A stretch of 64,000 nt of DNA from Stramonita haemastoma (GCA_030674155.1 CM060323.1:4623472-4687471); one strand, 5' to 3'. Shown: positions 27,479 to 40,502, counted from the first letter of the stretch. The notes: generated by a model from the letters alone, not told the origin. Numbers and translations: made by a program.

Positions 27479-28000
27479 TCTCTCTCTCTCTCTCTCAGTG
27501 ACTGGCATATATATATTTCGAGGCAGAAGCAGTCCCATGACGCAGCACTTATACCATAACCCTGAACAACCGTGAAGTGGCAAAGATAATAAGCAGGTAC
27601 ACTACAGATCTGTACACTACAAGGTTCATGATTAGCCCAACACTGACACACCACTTCTGTCATTTGGGGTCTGTTTATAGCTGGTGTGTTTGCACAACAG
27701 ACAAAATAACCGGTACAAAGTCGGTCACCCAGTTTTATATGTTTGTGTCTTTCTTTGCCATATATATTCGAAGTTGCTAAGCATCAAGTGAAAATTCATA
27801 TCTGTGCCTCACTTTCTGTAGTGTGCACTTCAAGCATTAAATGCAGGAAATAACCAACAAAAAAAAAGCATCTTTACAAAAATCAAAACAAGAAAACAAA
27901 CAAACAAACAAAATTCAAGTCATACCCAAGAATTGAATAATTAAAAGAAAACTATTGAACTGTTCTTAGCATGCATATTAAAAAATATTCTTCTTCATTC
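26500..28000. other. Intergenic, A/T-rich
   Basis: Apart from the CA/CT pair at 27.3 kb I see only unique A/T-rich sequence with short open frames. Confidence 0.6.
27294..27498 (+). repeat. (CA)n and (CT)n pair
   Basis: Same CA-spacer-CT arrangement as at 26.2 kb, with a different spacer. Confidence 0.95.
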
Positions 28001-28024
28001 TCTCTCCTCTCTCTCTCCTCTCTC

Positions 28025-28117
<93 letters not shown>
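27998..28117 (+). repeat. (CT)n
   Basis: About 115 bp CT. Confidence 0.97.
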
Positions 28118-28121
<4 letters not shown>

Positions 28122-28415
28122 TTGTGTTGGTGTGGTGTGTGTGTATGTGTGTGTTAAGAGCACTGCAGAGTTTGCGAGTCATTCCTGAGTCGCTGCAGTG
28201 CTCAATGTAAGTGTTTTTTTGTAGCAAAACAAAATTACATCGAGTCCCAAGTATCCAGTATGAGAGAGACAGACAAACAAAAAGACGGACAGACAGACAA
28301 CACGTAGAATTTCATAACTAGTTCCTTATTTCACACAGCCGAAGCATGAATAGATTCTCACATGCAGGATGTGTAAATGTGGTGGGTTTATCATTGAAAT
28401 AGATCCCCAGGCAAA

Positions 28416-28419
<4 letters not shown>

Positions 28420-28500
<81 letters not shown>

Positions 28501-28536
28501 GAATAAATAAAAAATAAATAAACTAAATCCCCTGAA

Positions 28537-28606
<70 letters not shown>

Positions 28607-28655
28607 GAATAAATAAAAAAAATAAACGAAATCCCCTCTCTCTCTCTCTCTCTGT
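28420..28655 (+). repeat. Tandem (CT)n plus CAAAGAATAAATAAA units
   Basis: Two copies of (CT)n, CAAAGAATAAATAAAAAA and AATCCCCT, then a third short CT tract. Confidence 0.9.
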
Positions 28656-28659
28656 AAGA

Positions 28660-29298
28660 GGAAGCATCCGCGTCACGTCACTAGGCTAACAGGCCCATTA
28701 ATACCTCGATCAATCCATTCAAATTTCCCCATCTGTTCCCACGCTCGCTATAACCGATCGCTCTAATGGCATGATCTGTTTTGTTGTGTGAGGCAATCCC
28801 GGGACAAACTCATTGAGTTTTCCTCCCCTATCATAATCAGAAAATCGATACACACACGCGAGGCAATCCTGGTGATTGAACTATTTTTGTCCGATATGAA
28901 GACACATCAATGGGCATGTGCCAAGCCTGTGGAAGGATAGAGTCATCAGTGTTTGTGTTTGTTAACAAAACTTGTTACTCTCCTAGTTTTCGAGAGGGAG
29001 TGGGCGGGGGGGGGGGGGGGTGGGGGGGGGGGTGACGTGTTTTCTATGTGTTTGTTTGTTTGTTACCGTGTTCGATCTGATGGAGTCAGAGTGTTTGTTA
29101 ACTCATAAAGCTTGTTCCTAGTTTCGTGGGGGCTTTTTTTTTTGTTTGTTTGTTTTTTTTTACCTTACTTGCTCGTTTGTTTGTTCCTGTTTTTTCTTTG
29201 TTTTGTTTTTTCTTTTTCTTTTTTGTCCCCCCCCCAGTTTTCGCCCCCTCCTCAAACTCTTTATTAGCTGCTTCCTGATTATGTGTGTGTGTGTGTGT

Positions 29299-29333
<35 letters not shown>

Positions 29334-29561
29334 ATTGTGTGTGAGTGTGCGCATGAGTGTTTGATTGTGTGTATGTGTTTGTGTGTGTTGTGTGTGTGCA
29401 TGCGTGCGTGTGTGTGTGGTGTGTGACCCCAACGCACTTCTTGGGCTAGGCTATAACAAACATGCATTAACAATGAAAAGCAAACAAGAGAAGTTTTCGA
29501 TCCTTATCCTATATCCTTACCCCCCCCCCCCCCCCCCCCTCTCTCTCTCCTCTCTCTCTCC

Positions 29562-29614
<53 letters not shown>

Positions 29615-31140
29615 AATTCATTATCCTACTGACCCGGTTAACACTCGCCACAGCCCACACCCCCTTTTATCTACTTTTTTTTCCCCCCTTAGTGGCCTTA
29701 CCTGCACTGTTGACTATACTACCCCAATGAACTGAAAATGACTGTTGTCTTCTTCTTCTTCTTCTTTCAGTTAGGCCCCGAATAGAAGGGAGGGGTGTGC
29801 CAATGAATAGGTGATGAAGAATTTACTTCAGCCTTCTGCCATTGCCACAGTGTGGCACTGTGCCAAGACAGAACAGGGCCCCTAAGGTTTAGGAGAGGAG
29901 GGGAGGGAGGGGGGGATTGGTAGGGTGGAAGGGGGGGGGGGGGCAGGTTTTACCTGTGACAGTAAAAGTAACAATGGCACTAGAATCTTGTTTTTAAGGC
30001 ACTAGGACCTAGACCACCAATCCAGCCAGGACAAAGTCATTGCTCACAGCCTTTGGGGTTTGGGGGGGGGGGGGGGGGTTTAGGGAGAGGGGGGTGGGGG
30101 GGTTGAGGGGAGGGGGCAAGTATTTTTGTTTCTGATCAGTGTCAAAATTAAGGACACCAAGTACAGACTTACCTGTTCCAAACAATGACTATTGTGTAAT
30201 TTTTTTAAAACCCAAACCGAAAAAAATGAAACCCCTTTGTTACGGAGGAGAATTGTGTGGTCGTTCTCACCAAGTTGAACTATTTCGATTTAAAAGTGAA
30301 TGTTTACGTTTTTTTTGTCAGTTAAGTCTCTGACGACAAAAATGACAAAAAAAGAGTTTATGAATCTTTTTTTGTATGAACTATAAGTTTTTACGGCAGA
30401 TAAAATTTTAATAAAAAATAAGATAATAATAATAATATAATAATAATAAAGCACCCACACTGGTTAAATTGTATATATAAAAAAAGCAAGCAGGCAAGTA
30501 TTAAATTGTAAAAGTGACAATCTTATGATCAAGCTAACTCAAAGACTGATTCTGAAACACTTAACACTGAAATATGCCATATTTATAGTCCACTTGTTCT
30601 TGTCATTGCAAAAGCAATATACATACAGATGTTAAGTTACATATTATTGACTACTAACGAACAGGCGTGTCGGTTTGTTTGAAATTTTAAAAACACTAAC
30701 ACATTTCACAAACATTGATAAACAAAACGATTGTGGGAACGAAATGAACAAATATATCAGCTAAATTATATGTATTATAACTAGCGTAAGCCTACTTAAA
30801 ATTCATATCATCTGCAAAACTATGCTTTAAAAGGAAAAAAGCTGACTATGTAGGATTTTAAGCATAAAAAAAAGTAAAACGGCAAAATGATCAGAGAAGA
30901 GAGAGGAATAAATCAATGAATCATCAATCAATAAGAATCAACCATTGAATCAATAAATATCAGAAATTATCACCATAATCAATAAAAAAAAAAAAATAAT
31001 TTAAACACAGTGAATATCAAGTCTCAAACAACCAACAAACATGGTAAAACATCAAGTTTGCTTGTACTCAGATTAACACACTTCCCATCTATAAAAAAAA
31101 AAAAAAAAAAAACTAAAGAAAAAGCAACAACAAAAAAAAC
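28660..31140. other. Intergenic, poly-G/poly-C rich then A/T-rich
   Basis: Long G and C runs at 29000, 29520, 29930 and 30060. A/T-rich unique sequence runs from 30.3 to 31.1 kb. No gene is supported. Confidence 0.6.
29281..29430 (+). repeat. (GT)n imperfect
   Basis: GT with GGATT and GTTGT interruptions. Confidence 0.9.
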
Positions 31141-31460
31141 CCCTTAGGACAACAATCAGGAGTCTCCTCTCCACGGCTATTGATCAGCTAGGCCTAGAGA
31201 GGCGCATTACACAGAAACCTGCCCATTTTCTCCCCCCTCCAGGAGGGAAGCAATAGTCTGCTGCTCAGCAGGTGGGAACAGATTAACCTACTTAGCTTAT
31301 CAGCGTGGAAAAAAGAGAGAGGACAGACGCCTTTTAAATCGAACGTTCAACGAGAAATAAAAAGTTTCACTGTTCGAGCCGACCCCCCCACGGGTCTTAG
31401 CTTACGCGCAACTGACCCCGATTTCTTTGTAGCCTAGAGCGAGAGAGTCAGAATTTTTTG
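31140..31460. other. Unique, balanced-composition block in repeat desert
   Basis: About 320 bp of non-repetitive sequence with GATCAGCTAGGCCTAG and CTTATCA (GATA-like) motifs and no long open frame. It may be regulatory; this is inference only. Confidence 0.25.
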
Positions 31461-32802
31461 TCATGCATTCAGCCGTTTGGTTCTGCAATCCCCGCCCACG
31501 TTTACGCTGCAATAAATGTCTGGAAGGAGGGTGGGATTGCTGTCTTGAGAGAGGTCATGGTAATAAAGGGGGGAGGTATTCATCGTTTTATGGATCGGGG
31601 GGAGGGAGGGAGAGAAGGGGGGGGGGGGGGGGGGGGGCAGAAGGTGTTAGCCTAGCTAAAGCGTGGACAATGGGAATGTAAAGTTGCTGTATTGCAAAAA
31701 TGCTGTCGTGCACCTGTGTGTGTGTTGTGTGCGGCGCGCGCACATGCGTGCGTGCACGTGCACTTTTGTGTTTGTGAGCACGTTCGAAAGAGGGAAAGTG
31801 CTTCCAAAACCGAGAAAGGAAAAATAAAGGGGAAAAAGATAGGGAAAAGGGGGAGGGGTATTGAATTAAAGATTACAGAACACAACAAAAAAATAATCTT
31901 TAAAATATTACCTATTGTGCTGAAATTTTCAGGATCTTTGTTAGAGCATAATGCTCCAGTTTTCACCAGGAAAGGGACATCAAATCAATCAAATCAACAT
32001 GAAACAACACTAAAAACTACTAGTATACATAATAAGGCACCATTTAGGGAAGATGGGACATGGAGTACATCCGAATTTAATAACAGCTTAATATAAAATG
32101 TTTAAGAACCAAAAAAAAAAATATAAAATAAAACATGACAACAATCTCAAATAAGTAGAAGCGAGAAGACATATGTATATATATAGTAAGAACTATAAAT
32201 GACATAAAAACAACAATCTTCAATTGGTAGCAGAGGATAAATAAGTGCTCTTTCTTAGGGACATTCGTTTGTTTTGTTTTGCAATCTTTGGGGGGGGGGG
32301 GGGGGGGGGGCTAAAAACCACTACCACCAGGGTATGTTATCAATCAAATCACGAAGTTACCAAGACAGTCTGGCAGTTTGGTTGGCTGGTTAGAGGACTG
32401 AACATGATCCATTTTCTGAAGAGTCTAGGACAACAGTCAAGCTATCTACTCTTGAGAAAGAAATAAAATGGTCATGAGATTTAAATGATAAAATCAAAAA
32501 TCACAATACTATATTTTCACACCATCTTTCAACGTTCTTAGACTAGATGCAAACACTACTCAAGAGAGAGAATAGTTAATTTAACTATTATAAAGAAAAA
32601 AAACCGAACCACACACAAACACACACTTAGAGCAACCACCCCCCCCCCCCCCCCCCCACAAATTAAAAAAAAGGTATAATAACCCAATTAGAAGGACGCG
32701 CTGTGTTTGTATATTAAATTTCTATTAGACTAACTTTCTTAAACTCAGCTGCAAAAAGTTCTACAAATTAAATATATTAAAAAAAGCATTAAGCTATTTA
32801 CT

Positions 32803-32828
32803 AACCTCTCTCTCTCTCTCTTCTCTCT

Positions 32829-32890
<62 letters not shown>

Positions 32891-32892
32891 TG
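32803..32892 (+). repeat. (CT)n
   Basis: About 90 bp CT with three extra T or C breaks. Confidence 0.95.
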
Positions 32893-33207
32893 TTAGACAC
32901 ACACACAAAATCCCCTGAAAAAACGGACAAGCAAAACAGGACATTCAATACTCTATCAGAATGATTCACCACATAATTTTGAAGACAGCCGGGTTTGAAA
33001 AACAAAACAAAACAAACAAAAAAAATAAACGACCAAGACTTTGTGGCGTCTTTTTTTTATCGCTTCTAGTTTGTTGCGCAGTCATGTGTTACTGTGTACA
33101 AGTCATTGAGAAGTTGACAACAGTAGCTTCGATAAACGAGTTTCTTTTTTTTTTTTTTTTTTTTTTTTATCAAACACAAGGTCACTCTAGCTGTTTATCA
33201 AAGATAC

Positions 33208-33208
<1 letters not shown>

Positions 33209-33242
<34 letters not shown>

Positions 33243-33320
33243 GATGGGGTGGTGAGGGTGAGTGTGTGTGTGTGTGTGTGTGTGTGCGCGTGGGCGTGGG
33301 TGTGTGTGTGTGTGTGTGTG
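33209..33320 (+). repeat. (GA)n then (GT)n
   Basis: GA tract followed by GT/GC tract. Confidence 0.93.
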
Positions 33321-34485
33321 AATAAAAGTTATCACATAAACTAAAATATCAAACAGTTTTGATAGTCGCTAAATCCTAATCAACATAATGGCATCAAACC
33401 AAGTTGTGAGGGATTCTGTTCGGATTAGTCAATTTCGTTGCCGTAATCTCAGTAAATAAAGGAAATTTGAAAAAAAAAAAAAAAAAAAAAAAAACCTTGC
33501 TGCAAAAATATTATCTCCATAAACTCACATTTTTATTCTCTCTTTTTTTTTAAAGGCAATCCATTTCATTCAGTGGGAGAGCAAAACAACTATATTCTCT
33601 TCTCCTGCTCCTTTTCCTCCCCATTCTTTGTTTTTTCAACTTCTCCAGCAGCTTTTTCTGTCTAGTTCTAAGTTCCTCGGCTTAGAACATCAAAGTTCAT
33701 TCACCATTGGTGAACCTTTGTATGTGCCAGCTTTTCAAATCCTGCCATTAAGGGTAGCAGCCGTGGTGATTCTTCCAAGTTAAGGATAGGCTTACTTTAT
33801 TCTCTGGACAAAAGGCTTAGCCTACAACTTGAGCCAGCACTGGTTGATTCTATCTACCCTCAGCGAAGGAAAATTCTTCTTTGGAGAAGTGATTTGTGGG
33901 TTATATATGTATCTTTAGTTCGCTATGTAACAACAACGCGTAACGGAAAGTAGTACAGGATCTTTGACTTAGATTGTACGCTTTTTTTTCCAGAGCAAAA
34001 ACTGTTTCAGAACTTCACATGTGAGAAATTAGTTTAAACAGTGTTAATGCTATAGATACATTTGAATACATTATTTCAAAGTAACTATACAATACAACTA
34101 CTACAACTTTAAAATAAATATCATCACAATACACAATCAGTACAATAATGATTATACATGACATTCCCTGAAAAAAGAATGAAAAAGTCGTTACTTCCAA
34201 TACTCTTCATCAATTACTGATTGTCGTCGTCGTCATTTGCATCGCTTTCCTTCATTCAAACATCGTTGGTTCATCAAGTCTTCACGCCGAAGCGACCTCC
34301 ACTTGGTGCTCTGTGAGCGTGTCTCGTGTCCACACTGCCTTGTAGCAGCTTTTGAGGTCAGTTCAGAGAGTCGGAAGAAGTACGTAGCTTCTATCGATGT
34401 CTGTAGGCGAATTCAGAAAGCCAGAAGTACGTTGTGCTTCTATCGATGTCTGTAAGCGACTTTGTCCTCTTTGACCAAAGTTTAG

Positions 34486-34487
<2 letters not shown>

Positions 34488-34570
<83 letters not shown>
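34488..34570 (+). repeat. (CA)n
   Basis: About 80 bp pure CA. Confidence 0.97.
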
Positions 34571-34573
<3 letters not shown>

Positions 34574-34815
34574 CGTGCAGGGCTGGGTCCAACACTGCAG
34601 AGTTCCATCTACGCAGATCTGAATCTTGGGCTTGTGTCTCCTCTCGTCCTGAATGAAGCACTGAGGGGTGGTGGATACCCACCTACTGGGTGGGTGTGGT
34701 GTGGGTTCCACACAGGAAAGAACCTTCTGACCACCACCACAAAGAGTCTGCTGCAGCCTGATAACCCTCGTTAGTTCATGAGGGAAATCTAGGAGCAGCT
34801 CACCGGGGTATCATC

Positions 34816-34906
34816 ATGGCGTGGTCTAGAATGACGTGGTCCAGAATGGACGTGGTCCAGAATGACGTGGTCCAGTCCAGAATGGCGTGGTCCAGAATGG
34901 CGGGTG
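34816..34906. repeat. Minisatellite, ~17 bp unit GACGTGGTCCAGAATG
   Basis: About five imperfect copies of a GACGTGGTCCAGAATG-like unit follow the stop codon of the minus-strand gene, in its presumed 3' UTR. One copy has an inserted GTCCA. Confidence 0.8.
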
Positions 34907-34955
34907 GACAACAATGGCGGAGGTCCTGGCAGCCTTCCTCCCTCCTGCTCCCCAC

Positions 34956-35669
34956 TCAGTGGATGCCGGTCAGACGTCGGAGGATGGAGCGGGGGGTGAA
35001 GGGTGCCGCCCCCTCCTCCTTCTCCCCCCCTTGGCCTGCAGGCGCGGGCGGATCAGCCTGACGGACACCAGCTCCGCCACCCCGGCCTCGTCCGCCCACT
35101 GCACGCGCTTCCCTGGGACATGCAGGGCATGGACCTCCTCCTCCTCACCTCGGCAGCAAGGTCACCCTTGGGAGGAGGAGGTATGAGGAAGAGGAGAAGA
35201 GGAGGAGGAGGAAGAAGACTGAGTGTCCGGGGCGGAGAAAGAAGCCGCCTTCCTCACCACCTGACCGCTCTTCTTGCGTTCCCGCTTCTCTAGCCGCACC
35301 CGCTGCTCCCTTCTGAAGCTTTCCCACACGCCACGGCTTTGCGCCCCGGGGCGTCTTCGATGCCGTCCAGCTGCCGCATGGCGCGTTGGAAGTCTCGGAG
35401 GCTTCGGGGATGGAGGCCCGGGGACTGACAGGCAGCGGCAGGCGGATCTGGCCCAGGCGCTCTCCTCGTCCTCGTCGTCGTCAGAGTGGCGGTCAAACAT
35501 GCCGTAGAAGGGCTCGCTGTCCAGGTCTTCTGCTGTAGAGGGGGAGAAGAGGAACTGTCTCTGCTACTGCTACAGCTACCGCCTGTTGTTGCTGTGCTGC
35601 TGCTGCTACACTACTACTGGCTGTGCTGGTCTCCTCTTCGCTGCTGCGGATGCTGCTTGTGGGAGCCAT
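34956..35669 (-). CDS. Unrecognised intronless Ser/acid-rich protein with RVxW motif; frame broken
   Basis: Reading from ATG at 35669, the product begins APTSSIRSSEEETSTASSS and continues with Ser-rich sequence, DLDSEPFYGMFDRHSDDDED, LRDFQRAMRQLDGIEDAP, WESFRREQRVRLEKRERKKS, VPGKRVQWADEAGVAELVSV and TPRSILRRLTGIH before a stop at 34956-34958. These blocks lie in different frames, so at least four single-base shifts are needed. KRVQWADEAG resembles the RVxF/W docking motif plus Ala-Asp context of some protein phosphatase 1 regulators, but no CBM21 domain follows. With one coding exon, a TATA box and a CRE-like site, it looks like an inducible (immediate-early type) gene. I cannot name it. Alternative: a decayed retrocopy, although retrocopies rarely keep a TATA promoter and a long 5' UTR. 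Confidence 0.5.
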
Positions 35670-35785
35670 TGGAGGAGGATGAGATGGTGTGGATGGAGAG
35701 GGAAGGAAAAGAGATGTTGCTGCTCTTATGCCGAGTGAGATGTCACTGCTGAGACTGAGAGGATGCTTGAGGTGTCTTTACAGTT

Positions 35786-35886
35786 CTTTGAACAAAGTGG
35801 AAAAACACTTGTCAACTTTTTTTTAACAAAGTGGTAAAGCACTGTCAACTTTTTTTTAACAAAGTCGTCAAACACTTGTCAACTTT
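35786..35886 (-). repeat. Three ~41 bp tandem copies in the 5' UTR of the 35 kb gene
   Basis: The motif AACAAAGTGG...CACTTGTCAACTTTT occurs three times in a row with small differences. A CAG|GTAACA possible donor lies just upstream on the minus strand, so a 5' UTR intron cannot be excluded. Confidence 0.7.
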
Positions 35887-36436
35887 TGTTACCTGTAAGA
35901 GGAGGGTTTGATTATGATGAACCCTCAACTGTGAAAACTTGTGCCACACAAGTGTCCAAGCAGTTATTTTTTGAAATGAAGAAAAAGTCACCCTTTCTGT
36001 CTCACACCTTTCTGGGTTTTTTTTTTCTGTCACTCTTTCAACGTTTCAATTTTAGTCTTCCTGGTCACTCTCTCACACCACTCAAGTAACTTTTTAAAAA
36101 TGTTCTCCCTTCTTTAAAGTTTTCAGTTCAATATCAGTCCCGCTCTTGGAAAAAAGCTTTTTTTTCACAATGTGACTTTGAACCTCAAAAGTCCTATAAT
36201 CAAGGAACTCTTTAACACCCAGTTAATCTCCCGTCTTGGAACAAACAACCAAAATAACTCTTAAGCTTTGGAATAATCCCGCAACAACACAAAAAGTTCA
36301 CGTACAAAGTCTGGCTCTAGAATAGAATCAACCGCGTAAACAACACAAGCGTTGAAGCTCTGCCAGCAACTCAGAAAACTGTCGTCTGCTCTCGTGAGGA
36401 AAGAAGCAACTGACTATTAGGAGAGGGGCGGTAGGG

Positions 36437-36493
36437 TTTTATAGAGAGAGGAGTGGCGCTAGGCCTAATCGATTTCGCCAGCCAGTGACGTCG
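36437..36493 (-). promoter_or_regulatory. TATA box and CRE-like site of the 35 kb minus-strand gene
   Basis: On the minus strand CTATAAAA (plus 36437-36444) lies about 45 bp downstream of a CRE-like CGACGTCA (plus 36486-36493). Transcription would start near 36410, leaving a 5' UTR of about 740 nt before the ATG at 35669. The flank to about 36530 has little simple repeat. Confidence 0.5.
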
Positions 36494-36558
36494 ACCGATC
36501 ACGGAGTGAGTGAGACAGGAGCGCGCGCTTTTGAGCTAGGCTAAGAATCGTGGAGGAT

Positions 36559-36711
36559 TGCGTGTGTGTGTGTGTGGTGTGGGGGGGGGGGGGGGGGGGG
36601 GGTGGGGGGGGGGGAGGGGTGATTGTGTTGTGTGTGTTTGTGTGTGTTGTGTTGTGTTTGTGTGTGTGTGTGTGTGTGTTTTATTTATTGTATTCTTTTA
36701 TATCGAGGATA

Positions 36712-36746
<35 letters not shown>

Positions 36747-36815
36747 GTGTTGCAGTGTGTGTGTGTGTGTGTGTGTTGTTGTGGTGTGTGTGGGGGGGGG
36801 GGGGGGGGGGGGGAG
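36559..36815 (+). repeat. (GT)n with two long poly-G blocks
   Basis: GT tracts interrupted by about 40 bp and 22 bp of nearly pure G. Strong quadruplex potential. Confidence 0.93.
36680..36714 (-). mobile_element. tRNA-SINE family 1, short 3' tail
   Basis: ATTCTTTTATATCGAGGATA only, embedded in GT repeats. Confidence 0.6.
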
Positions 36816-37103
36816 GCACAACGCAGTTCCATTGATGACATTGAAAAAACGTGCGCTCGCTTTCAGACTGATCAAATAAGACTGAGTGGACAGTATGATG
36901 AAATGATGAAAGCGGGGTTCCTATTGGGAGAAGGAATAATGAGTGGACTTGGGTGGGGAAAGAGAGAAAAAGAAAAACAAAGGTTGGGTAGGTAGGAGTG
37001 TGTGTTTGTGTGTGTGTGTATTGGGGGGGGAGGAGGGGGGGACAAAACAAACGTGCTATCTTCAACCCTCTTCCTCAGCCCCCACCCCCCGTATACACGA
37101 AAG

Positions 37104-37106
<3 letters not shown>

Positions 37107-37169
<63 letters not shown>
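37107..37169 (+). repeat. (GA)n
   Basis: About 62 bp pure GA. Confidence 0.97.
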
Positions 37170-37172
<3 letters not shown>

Positions 37173-37539
37173 GCATACACGTGTGGGCAGATACACACAC
37201 ACACACACACCATCACCAATCACCACATCACCCACGTACACACAACTGTCTGTCTGCCTATGTCTGTCTCTCTGTCTCTTTTCGTGTAATAGCCCCACCC
37301 CCACCCCTTTCCCCCACACATACATACACCTCCAGAGTTAAAAAGAAAAAAGAATTCAAAAGTCTAGGGAAGAAGAGACAGAGATACAGAGACAGAGATA
37401 CAAGCAGAGATAAGATCGACTCAGAAGAAAGAAACAACAAAAAAAAACAATAACAGACAGACTACAGACAGAGAGTCAAAGATCCACTCACACACACAAA
37501 AAAGAAAGAAACCACAGAGAGACAGAGACTCAAAGAGAC

Positions 37540-37550
37540 GGTCACACACA

Positions 37551-37594
<44 letters not shown>

Positions 37595-37632
37595 ACACAC
37601 ACAAACACTTACACACACACACAACACACACA

Positions 37633-37708
<76 letters not shown>
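37540..37708 (+). repeat. (CA)n imperfect
   Basis: CA tract with short CGTA and CTTA breaks. Confidence 0.95.
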
Positions 37709-37709
<1 letters not shown>

Positions 37710-38199
37710 TCAAAGATCGATTAGAGAAAAAAAACAAGAACAACAAAAAAAAGAAAAACAAAAAAAACTACACATAACCACCCCAAACCAGACCTGTCAA
37801 CTGGAGAGCATTAGCATAGGGATAGGCCTACTCTACAGCTCCCAAGACACTTAAACTGGGATCAGCTCCATGAAGCGAAGCGCCAAAACAAGAGCAGGTG
37901 TGACTTTTTGTCATGCACTGCTGGCCCTATCAGCACCACTACTTAGAATTCATTGAGGCCATGATCCCTACTTCTAGGGGAAGAAGGATTGGGGGAGGGG
38001 GGGGGGGGGGTGAGGAGGGAGAGGTGGGGGGAGGAAAAAGGTGAGAAAAAGGTGTGTGTGTAGTGGTTGGTTGAGTGTATACACACCACACATAAAACAC
38101 ACACACACGCACCCATACACACACACACACGTATACACACGCACACACCACCCACACAGACACCCACAAACACCCCACACCCACACCCACCCACACACA

Positions 38200-38299
38200 N
38201 NNNNNNNNNNNNNNNNNNNNNNNNNNNNNNNNNNNNNNNNNNNNNNNNNNNNNNNNNNNNNNNNNNNNNNNNNNNNNNNNNNNNNNNNNNNNNNNNNNN
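38200..38299. other. Assembly gap (100 N)
   Basis: Exactly 100 Ns between a CA-rich tract and the interior of a tRNA-SINE; the true length is unknown. Confidence 1.
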
Positions 38300-38447
38300 G
38301 GTACCCCTTTCACACCTGGGTGGGGTGAGAAAATAGCTGTAAAGTGCCTTTTCCAAGGGCACAACGCCATAGCCGAAAGCTGGGATCGAACCCGCAACCT
38401 TTAGATTACGAGTCCAACGCCCTAACCACTAGACTACAGCGGCGGCT
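38300..38447 (-). mobile_element. tRNA-SINE family 2, cut by the assembly gap
   Basis: The tRNA-head half in reverse (GGGATCGAACCCGCAACC, then CTAACCACTAGAC). The remainder falls in the 100 N gap. Confidence 0.85.
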
Positions 38448-39009
38448 AAATACAGTATCAATATTCTGCTATATTAACAAAACCAAGGTTTGGAATCCAT
38501 GCCATGCAGACCGTTTGGGGTTAAATTGACCATGTTGTTAATTACGCATTTATGTGTTTGTGCCCAGCCCCTACCCCACCGTTCCCTTGTGGATGGGCAT
38601 ATTTGTCATTGTCATTGTCATTGTCTCTCTCTCTTTGTGACGTAATTTCTATGTCACATTTTTGCATCACAGTTGACATGACGTATATTCTAAAAACAAA
38701 AAAACGCACGTATCAACGAGACATGTTGCTGAATGGATGGTAGGCTAAGCCTTTTAACACGCAAGAAATTACGTTCATTATTTTCGCTCTGCTTAAAAAG
38801 CACGGTTATTATAGTTCACAATACCTGGCTTTGTTGCAGCTGTTAATTATAATTAAACCATCATATAGACTCCATGCCATGGTGATTATTGGGGCTGTTG
38901 TAGATTGCAGGGTTTTGTTGGGCTTTTTTTTTCCTAGTGTGTTATGCTCAGTCCCCTTCCCACTGTCCCCTTGTCAAAGAGTTTGAAAGCTTACTAGTAC
39001 AGTAAACAA

Positions 39010-39015
<6 letters not shown>

Positions 39016-39074
<59 letters not shown>

Positions 39075-39187
39075 GACAGGGACTGGATGTACTCTTTTTT
39101 TTTCTTTTTTTTAAAGCACATGAGTATTTATTCATTATCCTCGAAATAAAAGAATTTGATTCGATTTTATTTGATTTGATTTGATTT

Positions 39188-39249
<62 letters not shown>

Positions 39250-39567
39250 CTCTCTCTCTCCCTCTCTCATTTTTTTGGTCCAATTTCTAGAAGTAGAATT
39301 CGATTATGATAAAAAAAAAATTTACTTAATTGTAATTACCAGTATTTGATTGTAATGATTTTTATTTTTTTTTTACATCTTCGGCTTTGGTGTGCTTGAT
39401 ATTACTGTTTGCGTACGATTTTATTTGTTGTTTTGTGTTGTTGTTGTTTGGTTTTGGTTTTGGTTTTGGTTTTTTGGTTTTTTTGGGGGGGATGTGGAAA
39501 GCATGGGGTAATGAAGCCCTGTACTCATCCATTTACTCAAAATAAACAATTCAAGTCAATTCAAAAT

Positions 39568-39638
<71 letters not shown>
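39016..39638 (+). repeat. Three (CT)n tracts (39016-39075, 39190-39270, 39569-39638)
   Basis: Separated by a SINE tail and by T-rich sequence with (GGTTTT)n at 39450-39480. Confidence 0.93.
39077..39190 (+). mobile_element. tRNA-SINE family 1, 3' tail fragment
   Basis: GACTGGATGTA to CATTATCCTCGAAATAAAAG, followed by (ATTTG)n, flanked on both sides by CT tracts. Confidence 0.7.
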
Positions 39639-39640
<2 letters not shown>

Positions 39641-39990
39641 GGGACGGATAGCCTAGTGGTCAGAACATTGCGCTGGCAATTTGAAGACCCGGGTTCGAGT
39701 CCGGTCGAGGAGATTTTTCTCCTGCAGTTAACATCAGTGCTGACTCCACTCTCCCCAGAAGTCTTTCGGATGAGACTTTAAACCGAGGCCCCGTGTGCGA
39801 ACGCACGCAGAACATCTTGCGCACACGTTAAAACCTGTTCCGCTTTTCGTAAGAGTAGGCCATCGTGTGCCGGTGGGAACAGATGACATTTACAAAACTG
39901 CATACACACGGGGACTGGATGTAAAAAAGCACATGAGTGCTTATTCCATTATCCTCGATATAAAAGAATAAAATAAATAAATAAATAAAT
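39639..39990 (+). mobile_element. tRNA-SINE family 1, full length, near consensus
   Basis: The best copy in the window. A box TAGCCTAGTGG, B box GGGTTCGAGTCC, core, TATCCTCGATATAAAAGAAT and (AAAT)n tail. A 70 bp (CT)n tract abuts its 5' end. Confidence 0.93.
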
Positions 39991-40315
39991 CTCCCTCTCC
40001 CTGTGTGTGTGTATGTGTAAAACTGGTATTTTTGTAAGGTAAATTAGTTGACCAATTAAGTCTTGTTATGACTGAGTCTTATTTTTCTTCCTTTTTGTTA
40101 ACTGGAAACGAAGGGTTAATCAGTGGGTAGGATTACTGTGTTTTTTTAAGTGTTTGTTGTTGTTTTTATTGAGCCCCCCCTCTCGCGCATAAAACTAATG
40201 GTTGTTTTTTATTTGTACCTAAACCAGTTTCTGCAAGTGTTTGGATCATTTTGTAAATAATGCTGTGACTCTAATTCGATTTTCGAAAATGAATTTATGT
40301 CGCTATGCTAGTCTG

Positions 40316-40502
<187 letters not shown>

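Larger units (their letters stand above)
31680..34480. other. Intergenic, no gene found
   Basis: Poly-G (32290), poly-C (32640), CT and GA/GT tracts and poly-T/poly-A blocks in A/T-rich DNA. AATAAA on the minus strand near 33535 could serve the 35 kb gene. Confidence 0.55.

Noticed and set aside
35486..35752. Plus-strand open frame rich in Leu/Cys opposite the 35 kb gene
   Set aside because: Composition follows from the Ser/CAG-rich minus-strand coding sequence; the promoter elements and start are on the minus strand.
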